From: Haliclystus octoradiatus
Lineage: Eukaryota; Cnidaria; Staurozoa; Stauromedusae; Haliclystidae
Assembly: GCA_916610825.1 (NCBI GenBank)
Contig: OU744449.1
Coordinates: forward strand, 25,185,793 to 25,249,792
Reading direction: 5' to 3'
Length of the DNA stretch: 64,000 nucleotides
Shown: positions 50,301 to 59,111 of the stretch, one piece after another
How positions within the stretch are numbered: the stretch's first letter is position 1
Layout of the letters: each line of letters begins with the position of its first letter
Made by a program: the position numbers and the translations under genes
The notes under the pieces: model-generated
The model's input: the letters and a program-made list of their open reading frames with translations, nothing else
What the model was told of the DNA's origin: nothing
Database searches by the model: none

Positions 50301-50525
50301 CATGAACGATACTACGTCATCAAAAGAGGAGACACAACAGACACCGTTGCAATTAATCGTTTGAAGCCGGTAATAGAGTCTTTACCTTCAACACCGTTTG
50401 ATGGTACTGACGTATCTGATGAAAATATTAATAATGATAATGTTCCATTGCATCCAAATGTAGTAACAACACGCTCTGGCAGAAGAGTTACGTTTAACCC
50501 TAATCCCTTTTGTATATACTATTGA
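47379..50525 (+). CDS. Pol polyprotein of the gypsy element
   Basis: 1,048 residues from the first Met; the frame is open upstream to 47328. Order: aspartic protease with D26-T27-G28; reverse transcriptase about 195-380 with D271 and catalytic Y330-I-D-D333; RNase H about 485-610 with D493, E533, D558 and D604; integrase with zinc ligands H680, H684, C714 and C717, and catalytic D746, D812, E848 (exactly 35 residues between the last two); then a C-terminal SH3-like region (about 945-997). All catalytic residues are present, so the copy may be active. Pol is probably made by -1 frameshifting near the gag stop or by reinitiation at its own ATG 14 bases after it. No classical slippery heptamer is evident. 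Confidence 0.95.
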   Translation: MTPQHGLFMYVTVILPKMPAVAFLIDTGSAVSIIPISLSQKYDLTLASSNLSLISASGKGINVLGELATTATMPRLRRSFPHSFIIAEVTQPILGIDFLHKHKITLDCSKQILIDDTTTVSVPLKSCSVSVESVVFPFPKNLSSNVRNILNSHAELFTPFSFKNTPPHDVVHRIETVGDPVFCQPRRLHPRKLAVAKAEFDKLLDAGIIKPSTSPWASPLHMVPKSEPDTFRPVGDYQALNRITKPNRYPLPNLQSFNNELFGSKIFSRLDLSKAYHQIPIHPDDINKTTITTPFGAFCYQTMPFGLRNSAATFSRFINSVLRSIPCFSYIDDILIYGSSQAEHDARLQLVLARLVEYGLRVNLSKCIFSVASVDFLGYEVTSKGISPKSKSKSDLLELPSPIDYSSLRRSLGMFGFYRKFVPHYADIVQPLQALANATQPRSKNQRNSHVSAPFVWQSDHQLAFDNLKSSINNAVILAHPDPSISDYTITTDASAFAIGAVLHEQKQNPQPLSFYSRKLSTTELSYSTFDRELLAIFSAVRRFRPIIENTKVTIFTDHKPISAAWHSRSAHNHSPRQERQFSFLSEFVSDIIYIPGDSNVVADTLSRDLPNHCSTVSAVSFNFINLEEIIQAQQRIPFDTSNLEFIDFVEGSVWCETSENLPRPFVPLSYRSTVFESFHNLGHYGRSAAFKLINDRFYWPKMRKDINIWVQHCLQCQQTKITRHTISPPLPYNLPADRLQTVHLDIITVPASTCSLTNITTTCRYVLTMIDRCTRWVEAIPIVDQTAPVVAEAFVREWVSRYSAPLYVITDRGSNFESELMHEVGKLIGFLKLRTTAYHPQTNGLVERMHRTLKSILKTANTSWYDTLPSALLALRVWPDDDGISPYELLTGLKPLIPRVCIEEKALLTSHHLLQTLQEHFKTVKFRPPANKRTIASYVPPELNKCRRVWIRVDRPRRPLEAPYTGPFEVISRHERYYVIKRGDTTDTVAINRLKPVIESLPSTPFDGTDVSDENINNDNVPLHPNVVTTRSGRRVTFNPNPFCIYY

Positions 50526-50824
50526 ACTATTTAGAAACTTAATATCATAGAATAATTTAGAAAAATAGACTAGAATAATTAGCTAGATATTTAATTCAAA
50601 TATGATTATCTATTAGTTGAACATTAGAAATAAAAAAAAAATAAAAAAAAAAATAAAAAATTAAGTTATATTACAATAACAAAAAAAAAAAAAAAAAAAT
50701 TATAGTCAATAATACAAAATTAACTACTATGTAATAAAAAAAAAATATATATATTATAGAATAATAATATGTAAGTAATATCCTTAACAATCATATTCTT
50801 GTAAATTCCCTCGGACTCCGTCTC
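50526..50824 (+). other. 3' untranslated part of the gypsy element
   Basis: Non-coding DNA between pol and the polypurine tract, including A-rich runs at about 50630-50750. No env or other frame. Confidence 0.7.
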
Positions 50825-50835
50825 GGAGGGGGGGA
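50825..50835 (+). other. polypurine tract
   Basis: GGAGGGGGGGA ends four bases before the 3' LTR and would prime plus-strand synthesis. Confidence 0.8.
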
Positions 50836-50839
50836 CCTC

Positions 50840-51123
50840 TGTAGTAGATTAAATATCTTGTTAAATATTAACCAGCCTCATTATGAGATAGTCGATATTA
50901 GACCATCCTCCTTTTGAGGTAACCTCTCTTATGTACATATAAAAGCCAATGTAAAGTATTATATTAATTAGATTCACTCAGACAAGCACTGATATACTTT
51001 TCTTGTTCTACTTATTATCAATTTATATTATCTTGTCGGAGATCTTCATTTAATATGAATACAAGGAGTCAAATCACCATTACGCCTCGAAGATCACCTT
51101 CTCACGTTGTTAGATCTCCTACA
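50840..51123 (+). repeat. 3' LTR
   Basis: 284 bp, read as identical to the 5' LTR throughout. The ATG equivalent to the Gag start (51055) reads on into the flanking DNA for 103 codons (to 51366), giving an accidental fusion frame. Confidence 0.95.
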
Positions 51124-51782
51124 TATATATACTGGCTAACCGTTTCTAGTAAGTCGCCTCTCTTTGTTTTCAATTATTTTGCGTGTGTTTCTGTAGAATT
51201 TGAAATCATTATTCTAGTAGGATCCTATTATGTGGTGCAAACGACAGTTGCAGTGCATATAAAGCTATTTAAGGGTCAATATACGGCTTTCCATACTTTA
51301 TCACAAAATCCATGGACAGATTATGCTATAGGAGAAACGAGAAATAGACACTTTAGTGTAGGCTAATGCCCATAGTAATTTGTTATAGATCCTGAGTCAA
51401 ATTTCCCTGCATTCCGAAAGTACGAGTAACAGAGCAAAGAAAATCCCATACATGGAAGCTTACATAAAACAATCTTGAGAAAACCTGACAGGAATTCAGC
51501 TATTTTACATTAAAAATATGACCGTCTGACCGTTGTTGTTCTAATTTTTTGTTGTTGATAATCATAGAAGAAAACTACATTCGACGACCATAAAGCTGCA
51601 TATGCTGGCAATTATAGATTGATCAAGAAAAGAAAATCATTTTAGAACATGTCCAATGTTTGCTCGTAACAAGAAATAATAGTCTTATATAGTAATTCAG
51701 ACCTATCAACTGTTTGTAAAATATATCCCTATTTAATAGCCAAGGTAGCCTGCGTGAAAACTAAAACCTATCTTGGCGAAAC
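51124..51782. other. intergenic; possible hammerhead 3' half
   Basis: No gene. At about 51415-51433, GAAAGTACGAGTAACAGAG resembles the 3' half of the local hammerhead motif (GAAA, stem III, GTA, ACAG), but the 5' core is not convincing. Confidence 0.25.
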
Positions 51783-53272
51783 AGCTAGATCACTTGTTGG
51801 GCTCACTTAGCCACTCCATCCAATATCTGCTCAACATCCGCTCTACAATGTTGAGCTGTATAGAGCACTTGTTGGGTTCATTTAGCCACCCCATCCAATA
51901 TCTGTTCAACATCCGCTCTACAATGTTGAGCTATGTAGAGCAATTGTTGGGTTCATTTAGCCACCCCATCCAATATCTGCTAAACATCCACTCTACAATG
52001 TTGAGATGGGTAGAGCAGTTGTTGGGTTCATTTAGCCACCCCATCCAATATCTGCTAAACATCTGCTCTACAATGTTGAGCTGTGTAGAGCAGTTGTTTG
52101 AATCATTTAGCCACCCCATCCAATATCTACTCAACATCCGCTCTACAACGTTGAGCTGTGTAGAGCACTTGTTGGGTTCATTTAGCCACCCCATCCAATA
52201 TCTGCTAAACATCCGCTCTACAATGTTGAGCTGTCTAGAGCACTTGTTGGGTTCATTTAGCCACCCCATCCAATATCTGCTCAACATCCGCTCTACAATG
52301 TTGAGATGTGTAGAGCACTTGTTGGGTTCATTTAGCCACCCCATCCAATATCTGCTAAACATCCGCTCTACAATGTTGAGCTGTGTAGAGCAGTTGTTGG
52401 AATCATTTAGCCACCCCATCCAATATCTACTCAACATCCGCTCTACAACGTTGAGCTGTGTAGAGCACTTGTTGGGTTCATTTAGCCACCCCATCCAATA
52501 TCTGCTCGACATCCGCTCTACAATGTTGAGCTGTGTAGAGCAGTTGTTGGGTTCATTTAGCCACCCCATCCAATATCTGCTCAACATCCGCTCTACAACG
52601 TTGAGCTGTGTAGAGCACTTATCGGGTTCATTTAGCCATCCCATCCAATATCTACTCAACATCCGCTCTACAACGTTGAGCTGTGTAGAGCACTTGTTGG
52701 GTTCATTTAGCCACCCCATCCAATATCTGCTAAACATCCGCTCTACAATGTTGATCTGTCTAGAGCAGTTGTTGGGTTCATTTAGCCACCCCATCCAATA
52801 TCTGCTCAACATCCGCTCTACAACGTTGAGCTGTGTAGAGCACTTATCGGGTTCATTTAGCCACCCCATCCAATATCTGCTCGACATCCGCTCTACAATG
52901 TTGAGCTGTGTAGAGCAGTTGTTGGGTTCATTTAGCCACCCCATCCAATATCTGCTCAACATCCGCTCTACAATGTTGAGCTGAGTAGAGCACTTATCGG
53001 GTTCATTTAGCCATCCCATCCAATATCTACTCAACATCCGCTCTACAACGTTGAGCTGTGTAGAGCACTTGTTGGGTTCATTTAGCCACCCCATCCAATA
53101 TCTGCTAAACATCCGCTCTACAATGTTGATCTGTCTAGAGCACTTGTTGGGTTCATTTAGCCACCCCATCCAATATCTGCTCAACATCCGCTCTACAATG
53201 TTGAGCTGTGTAGAGCAGTTGTGTAGAGCAGTTGTAGAGTTGTAGAGCAGATGTTGAGCTATTGTTGCGTTC
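51783..53272. repeat. 75-bp minisatellite, about 19 units
   Basis: Tandem units of 75 bp, mostly more than 90% alike, with a degraded tail from about 53220. Because 75 is a multiple of three, frames stay open: 403 codons on plus (51773-52984) and 447 on minus (53274-51931), each a 25-residue repeat. I regard these as by-products, not proven genes. Each unit holds two interlocking perfect inverted repeats, GCTCAACAT...ATGTTGAGC and GCTCTACA...TGTAGAGC. Variant units recur at 4- to 5-unit spacing, suggesting a higher-order repeat. Confidence 0.95.
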
Positions 53273-53626
53273 ATTTATATAGCCGGGGCAAATAAGGAAT
53301 ATACCATATATATAATGACCAGAAAGTATACCGAAGTCCATATGTGCTTAAAACAAGAAATTATTATTCACACAGTGATTACATTTCTACTCCCTAAGCA
53401 AAACCATTCCACTCAGTAAGGGATTTAGACAGTCGACATATAGCAAGGAATTCGTTTCTTATTTGAAGGACAAATGTTCTTAAATCTTCCCCGATCAAAC
53501 ACTGATAACAACATCGAATTAATCATCAAGCATCCTAGAATTAATTAGAGCAGGATAAGGATAAAATAGATGGAACGATAGATGAGAACGATGAGATACT
53601 AAGAATTCTTATAAAAAATATTAAAC
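53273..53626. other. intergenic, downstream of the ankyrin gene
   Basis: Nothing recognised. Confidence 0.4.
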
Positions 53627-54619
53627 TTATTTATTATGCATCTGTCGATTTGACTTTAACGAGTTTTTACCAACAGGAAATGGTTGGATTCTTACCAACT
53701 GGACACTTGCTGACCTAGAGATTGTTTGAGATTCTCTATTACCATCGTTAGTTAAATCTGATAAAGAACTCATTAAACTTAAGCGTCTCCTTATTCTTAA
53801 ATTATTTTGTAAATTTATTTGATTTCTTGAAGATGTGATAATGTTCTTTGTGTTAGAATTATACTTGTCTGCATATAGTTCAAATAGAACAGGCAACATC
53901 GATTTAACAGATAGACATGTTTCATTATTCACAGCGTTTGTTGTTAGATCTAAAGTTAATGCTCTCGATGATTCCTCCGTACTTAATGTGAGATTTCTTT
54001 CTTTAGCAACAGTGTAGAATCCAGTTAATTGTCGAGGGATATTTCCAGACCATTGATCAAATACAAGATCTATTTTTGTAGATAAATAACATAAAATGTC
54101 ATCATGCCCTTGAATAAGAGCTTCTGTTAAGGCGTTGACACCCTTCAAATTCTCACCATAAAACAACTTTCCACAACTTTCTTTTGAAATATTATCAAAA
54201 AGACATCTTACGATTGTTAAATCGCCAGACTTGCATACCAAATGACCGATTGTATTGCCATCGTTGTCATGACAATACAGATCTAGCCTATCCTTATTAA
54301 CATAATGATATAATAAGTATATTATTAAGTTCTTACATCCATTTTCACACGCCCAAAATAATGCTGTCCACCCTTTGTTATCTTTGCAACTAATAGATAG
54401 TCCATTTCTTAGCAATAACACCATCATTTTATAGCGTATTCTTGTGTTTTTAATAGAACAGCACACCATTAGAGATGTTCTACCGTCTTCGTTTCTTGTT
54501 TTGAGATTAACTCCACGACGAATTGCTTGTGCAACTAAGATTAATTTACCTTCAACCACCAGTTGTAGAAAATTATTATCAGGCTCTCTATCCATTAATG
54601 ATTTTGTAACTGGCATCAT
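53627..54619 (-). CDS. ankyrin-repeat protein, possibly ANKRD34-like
   Basis: 330 residues in one exon; TAA directly precedes the ATGATG start. About five ankyrin units span residues 13-185: clear helices at DGRTSLMVCC (45-54), NKGWTALFWACENG (81-94), DGNTIGHLVCKSGDL (120-134) and KGVNALTEALIQGHDDIL (159-176). The remainder has no recognised domain but has a basic, Ser-rich tail with RIRRRLSLMSSLSDL (275-289), a likely kinase site. Short ankyrin block followed by a disordered Ser/Arg tail in an intronless gene resembles ANKRD34; the resemblance is not strong enough to name it. Probably an intracellular protein-binding adaptor. The poly(A) signal AATAAA overlaps the stop codon region. Confidence 0.85.
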   Translation of the reverse strand: MMPVTKSLMDREPDNNFLQLVVEGKLILVAQAIRRGVNLKTRNEDGRTSLMVCCSIKNTRIRYKMMVLLLRNGLSISCKDNKGWTALFWACENGCKNLIIYLLYHYVNKDRLDLYCHDNDGNTIGHLVCKSGDLTIVRCLFDNISKESCGKLFYGENLKGVNALTEALIQGHDDILCYLSTKIDLVFDQWSGNIPRQLTGFYTVAKERNLTLSTEESSRALTLDLTTNAVNNETCLSVKSMLPVLFELYADKYNSNTKNIITSSRNQINLQNNLRIRRRLSLMSSLSDLTNDGNRESQTISRSASVQLVRIQPFPVGKNSLKSNRQMHNK

Positions 54620-55251
54620 TTAACTGTTTTTAAGTTGCATGTAAGGAATTGTAGATGGTCATCTCTCAAAGAATCTCTCTCTCTCTCTATATATATATAT
54701 TTGAGATCTCATTTCCCAGGGTCCATGAGTTTCTGTATCTGCAATGCGAAACAGTTCATTGGTCCACGTGTGTAAAATAGATATCAAAGTTGTAAATGTA
54801 TAATTGAGTACGTTCTTGTATGCGATGAACTGACTTCAAGTTATGCTTTAATTGTATGCTTTAATTGTTGTATGTTCGGAACGGTAAATCTATGTGCTAT
54901 TCACACCCTTACCAAAATAGTGTTTCACGCTCTGTTCTATTGTGATGTATGTATATATATATACATGTAAATGCAACATGAATGCATAACCACAATGTTA
55001 TTTTCAATGTTAACATTGGGATCTAAAAGAATGGCAGATGGATAATTCTTATGTTGACAGTTGGTATATAAAACATATCAACTAATAGTCATGGATATCT
55101 TATTTCCTCATGGCAACGAATTTTCTAGTATATATTATAAATACACAATGTGATCGTAATCTTGAATAAAGGAAAAGTTGCATAGTTCTTGCTCAAAATT
55201 ATATTGAACGAGCTCTTTTACTTTACTTTTAGACCGATAGATAGATGTTTT
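54620..55251. other. intergenic, upstream of the ankyrin gene
   Basis: Holds a (CT)n/(TA)n stretch at about 54672-54702. No promoter element that I can assign. Confidence 0.35.
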
Positions 55252-55472
55252 TTTTTTTTGTTGGATTTATCATTTTTCCACAAACCGGGTAAGCTTGCAG
55301 CTTTTTTTCATTGGGGTGGTTGGTTAATTTGTTAGTATTTTGAAGCTTGTGTGCGTTTAATAGCCGTATGATTCCCTTCCTGACGCCAACCTATAGTGCT
55401 CCCGGGAAGGGGATTGAACCCGAGACCCTGCGGGCCGTGGTCCAACGCCCTAGCTACTACACCAAGGCCACA
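55252..55472 (-). mobile_element. tRNA-derived SINE (family 1), copy 2
   Basis: Reverse-complement copy of 30018-30236: A box GGCCTTGGTGTAGTAGC at the 55472 end, B box GGGTTCAATCCCC, then GGCGTCAGGAAGGGAATC, and a tail running into poly(A) (poly(T) at 55250-55260 on plus). The long, clean A tail suggests a fairly recent insertion. Confidence 0.85.
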
Positions 55473-55701
55473 ATTTAAGACCTATAAATGGACTTGACTT
55501 TGAACAGCTTTGAATAGTTACATATAAGCTAAACTATAGATCTAATTTGTATATGTAACTATAGAAAAAGTAGTTGAATGACAAATGTGTTTGCCGTTTC
55601 TTGATGTCTATAGATGTTGTTGAAGTTTTGTTTGCATTATATAGCACTTATGAAAACAAGATGTATGTATCTATAGTAACAAATAATCTAAATTTAAATG
55701 T

Positions 55702-55972
55702 CCGGGGGAGACTTCTATACATTGGCTATACGGGGACGTGCAATTTTTTAAGAGATGCTTTTTTCCCTCAAATTCTTGTGAAATTTTAGGTTGTCAATTT
55801 AAAGATTTTCGCCAAATATTTAGAACTTTTCCTTTGTTTTACTCGTAAATACATGAAATGTTAGGGTCTCTGTCCTCGTTTGCTGTGAAATTTTAGGAGT
55901 TTCTTCAATTTTCGAAAGTGGCACACCCCCCGTCTAAAAAATCGAAGTACTCCCCCCCCGGGGTTAAATCAT
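55702..55972. mobile_element. TIR element of the CCC-GGGGGG family, copy C
   Basis: Starts CCGGGGGAGACTTC and TACGGGGACGTGCAA; ends AAAGTGGCACACCCCCCG then CTCCCCCCCCGGGG. Interior homologous to 28619-28864. The flanks TTAAATGT and TTAAATCA may be a decayed 8-bp target duplication. Confidence 0.7.
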
Positions 55973-56939
55973 CCCAATGATTAATCAGTGGTAATAATGA
56001 TTTTTTTTTACCATTTCTCTACCCGAGCCCGAATATTCAAGTGTGTTTGGTTTTACATACAATGTTCTCGTATGGACATTCAAGCTCCTCTATGAATTAG
56101 ACATTGCCATCCATAAAGGACGTATAAGTTGAGAGCAATAGCCATACCAAATTTAAAGCGTACAGCTGCGTACACGGGGTGGGGTGTAAAATAATATAGA
56201 ACATACGCGCATCTGACTGTCTCTGAATACCTTGTTGAAAGATTATAATGATGTTAATTATCAGTTTACTGATGATTAAATCGATATTTTTTGACGAACA
56301 GTTAAACTACAAATTTAATTAGCAACCTCGAAAATTTGCGCTTTTAAAAAAGGCAAGATCTCGTATACTTTTTACATATACTTTCATTAAACAACAAAGA
56401 CAAAATTCGTACAAACGCGGGGGGTGCAAAATTGTCAGTTATGGAGTAGGGGGAACACAGTTGATGCACACAGGCATAAAATATGGTACAAGGGGAGCTA
56501 GGGGTGTCAAATATTGGAACGTTTACTGAGTACCATATACCATACGTGACATGGCCCTCAAAGCAACAACTAAAAAAAAATAACAGACGTCTTATCAATA
56601 AAAGTCATTGCTTATTATTGAAATGTTTCACAGGAAAATACAAAATATTTGAATCGATTCAAGGCCTTTTAACTTTTTCAATGCGCAACGTAGGGAAAAA
56701 GCGCGGGAAAATTCTATTGAATTTACTTTATATATCCCACCTCAGAACAATGAAACTTTTAAACTCCGAAGAGGCTTGCTAAATTGAACACACACCCACT
56801 TTCGAAACATCACGTGGCATGACAATGGTAGTGACATAGGCAATGACAAAGACAGCATCAAAGTTCAAAGAAAGAAACGCAAGCTAGTTAATTTTTATTT
56901 TTATTTGCTTGTCTTTTCGGGACGAATAGTTTACTAAAC
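55973..56939. other. intergenic, upstream of the paraoxonase-like gene
   Basis: Overlapping short frames at 56344-56598 (-) and 56483-56782 (+) have no recognisable domain. No promoter element assigned. Confidence 0.35.
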
Positions 56940-58037
56940 ATGGGAATGTTTGGAAATATTTTTATCGCATTATTATTGGCTTTTTTATGTAAACACGTTT
57001 ATATTTTTCTTGTTGGAATGGGCGTCGGTGTTCACTATAATAATCAATATCCTGGCAATTGTAAAATAGTCCCAGGTATCGAATGCGGCTCAGAAGACAT
57101 TGCAGTAAGTAAAGATGGCCTTGCGTTTATTTCAAGTGGTTTAAGAATGTATACAAAATGTCCAAATTATACAGGTAAGATTTACTTGTTTGAATTTTCA
57201 AAACCAAACGAACCTGCAGTTGAATTAAAGATCAAAAGTAATAATTTAAAACCAGAAGGATTTGAACCACATGGACTTTCTCTACACCAAGATGGCGATA
57301 GCATTGTTTTGTATGTTGTCAATCATGGAAACAATCGAGAAACAATAGAGGTATTGTCCTATGATTCGAAAGAACAAAATCTTATTCACGTGACTTCAAT
57401 ATCAAATCCATTGTTTGGTTGTTTGAATAATATTGTTGTTGTTGCACCAAATGTATTTTATGTTACAAATTATTTGAAATATTGCCCAAGTAGTAGTCAT
57501 TTCTACCATCACATTTGGTCCATTCTTGAAGGTTTGATTTTACATTTAAAAACTGGTAGCATCGTTTATTATGACAATGGTGAAGCAAAAATTGTTATAA
57601 ATGATTTACAAACGCCGAATGGCATTGCTATGTCTAATGATGCTTCTCAGATTTATGCTGTTCTCGGGGGAGAAAGAAAAATTGGAATTTATGATATCAC
57701 AACAAACGGTGAATTAGAATTTAAACGTTCAATAATAATGGATACAGCGCTTGACAATTTATATGTAGAACACGCAACCGGATATATCTATGCCTCGACA
57801 TTACCGAAAGCGTTTTTACTAATGCATGGTGATTATAACGATAAAGAAGCATTTCCACCGTCCCAGCTTGTAAGAATCAAATTAAATAAAAATAATGAAG
57901 GAGATGATGATGATGTTCAACAAGTTTTGTATTCTGATGGTACAAATTTTGTAAGAGGTTCAACTGTCGGTGTCAAATATAATAATGCATATTTAATTGG
58001 GACTTTATGGCATAAATTAGGAATATGCTTATTGTGA
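56940..58037 (+). CDS. paraoxonase/arylesterase-like protein (PON family)
   Basis: 365 residues in one exon, close to the length of vertebrate PON1; an in-frame TAA lies 49 bases upstream. An N-terminal hydrophobic segment (about 6-30) is probably a signal anchor. The six-bladed propeller landmarks are present: GSED (E52, D53), FEPHG with H111, VVNH with H129, TPNG with N227 and LDN (D272, N273). C41 and C363 match the disulfide joining the ends in PON1. The odd point is L162-N163-N164, where PON1 has Asn168-Asp169: a calcium-binding Asp is Asn here. The enzyme may be altered or inactive, and it may act instead as a chaperone-like relative such as nematode MEC-6. Likely membrane-bound in the secretory pathway or at the surface. 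Confidence 0.92.
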   Translation: MGMFGNIFIALLLAFLCKHVYIFLVGMGVGVHYNNQYPGNCKIVPGIECGSEDIAVSKDGLAFISSGLRMYTKCPNYTGKIYLFEFSKPNEPAVELKIKSNNLKPEGFEPHGLSLHQDGDSIVLYVVNHGNNRETIEVLSYDSKEQNLIHVTSISNPLFGCLNNIVVVAPNVFYVTNYLKYCPSSSHFYHHIWSILEGLILHLKTGSIVYYDNGEAKIVINDLQTPNGIAMSNDASQIYAVLGGERKIGIYDITTNGELEFKRSIIMDTALDNLYVEHATGYIYASTLPKAFLLMHGDYNDKEAFPPSQLVRIKLNKNNEGDDDDVQQVLYSDGTNFVRGSTVGVKYNNAYLIGTLWHKLGICLL

Positions 58038-58717
58038 AAAACGTTTGATAATTTCCGGATTTCAGATGCCAGTTTTAAATTTTGAATTTCATGTACGTCT
58101 ATATAGACCTATAAATTCTAGATTTCAGATAGCAGTTAATGCATTAGGCTACTTTAAAAATTCTATAAATTTGTTACTAAGCAACATTTGTTGTCAACAT
58201 GTCGTCGGTTCCTTCTTACTTTATCGCACTAAAGTTTCTTAATAATTTTACCATGGTTAAAATTATAATCGGTCAAAGCAATAAAATGATGCATCATAAA
58301 GTTGTTGGTATTATTTGTTTATTTTACTGTCCATAAGTAATTATACCTAATGCTTTCCTCTTTGCAGTAATATTTCTTTAGTTGATGATTCTGTCTGATC
58401 ATCAATCTCTAATTTTATTATTTATTATTATAATAAAGTTAGATTTATAATCTATTAGCAGTTTGCAGCAAACGCAGGATCTACGAGATTTTTATTACAG
58501 CAAAAGTATGTATTTAAATTGGCTTTTTCGATAATAAATTATGTAGAGGATAACCAAAATAATCAATGTTAGTCATTAACCTGATGTCAGGTTAAATATA
58601 TCAGGTAAATATAAAAATCGGTCGAGCAGCGGTCAATTCTTAATCTGTATTCACTCCATGTTTTCAAATTGTTATAGCGAAAAAATGCGATAGATAATTG
58701 TGTTCCTATTATGTCAT
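58038..58717. other. 3' flank of the paraoxonase-like gene
   Basis: Candidate AATAAA signals near 58280 and 58430. Nothing else recognised. Confidence 0.35.
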
Positions 58718-58923
58718 TTAAGGGGCAAAATTGACCGGCGACCGCTGCGAGCACAAGTTGAATTTATGCTTAGCGTAATTCAACCGTCTCGCTTTGAAAC
58801 AATTGTTATACGCAGGCTTAACTTGTAATAAAATTCATGTTGACAATGAACATTGTGTTATAACAATAAGCGTGCACGTGATCCTAAGTGCGTAGCGCCT
58901 GCCGGTCATTTTTGCTCCTTTAA
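58718..58923 (+). mobile_element. 206-bp MITE with TTAA-bounded TIRs, copy 2
   Basis: Full-length match to 4846-5051. Left end TTAA then GGGGCAAAATTGACCGGC; right end GCCGGTCATTTTTGCTCC then TTTAA. The 5' flank and 3' flank share TTTAA. Confidence 0.85.
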
Positions 58924-59111
58924 AATACATTAAAATTCATTATTTTTTCAAAATTGACTTGAGTTATTGACTATAAAACAGTTATTGATCAGTAACTGCT
59001 AGTTAAATGTAACATCATTTCGAATATCGCTCCTCTACATGCCAGTTGCCAGCATACTTAAAGGGTTAAGGCAGTATCAGTTAACTAAGTGATGTGTGCA
59101 TTGGTGTTGCT

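Larger units (their letters stand above)
46136..51123 (+). mobile_element. complete Ty3/gypsy LTR retrotransposon, CsRn1/Kabuki type
   Basis: 4,988 bp, with two 284-bp LTRs that look identical base for base, a primer site, intact gag and pol, and a polypurine tract. It is flanked by TATA on both sides (46132-46135, 51124-51127), a 4-bp target duplication, although in low-complexity DNA. The tRNA-Trp primer site, the C-x2-H-x9-C-x3-C Gag box and pol order PR-RT-RNaseH-IN place it in the CsRn1/Kabuki clade, known from flukes, insects and other invertebrates. No env frame. Identical LTRs and open frames indicate very recent insertion. Confidence 0.95.

Noticed and set aside
51390..51435. Fifth hammerhead copy
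   Set aside because: The 3' half is suggestive (GAAAGTACGAGTAACAG), but the expected CUGANGA and stem II are absent, so it is only mentioned as a possible remnant.
51773..52984. 403-codon repetitive protein gene
   Set aside because: The frame follows from a 75-bp repeat period. The opposite strand is equally open, and there is no separate start region or domain.
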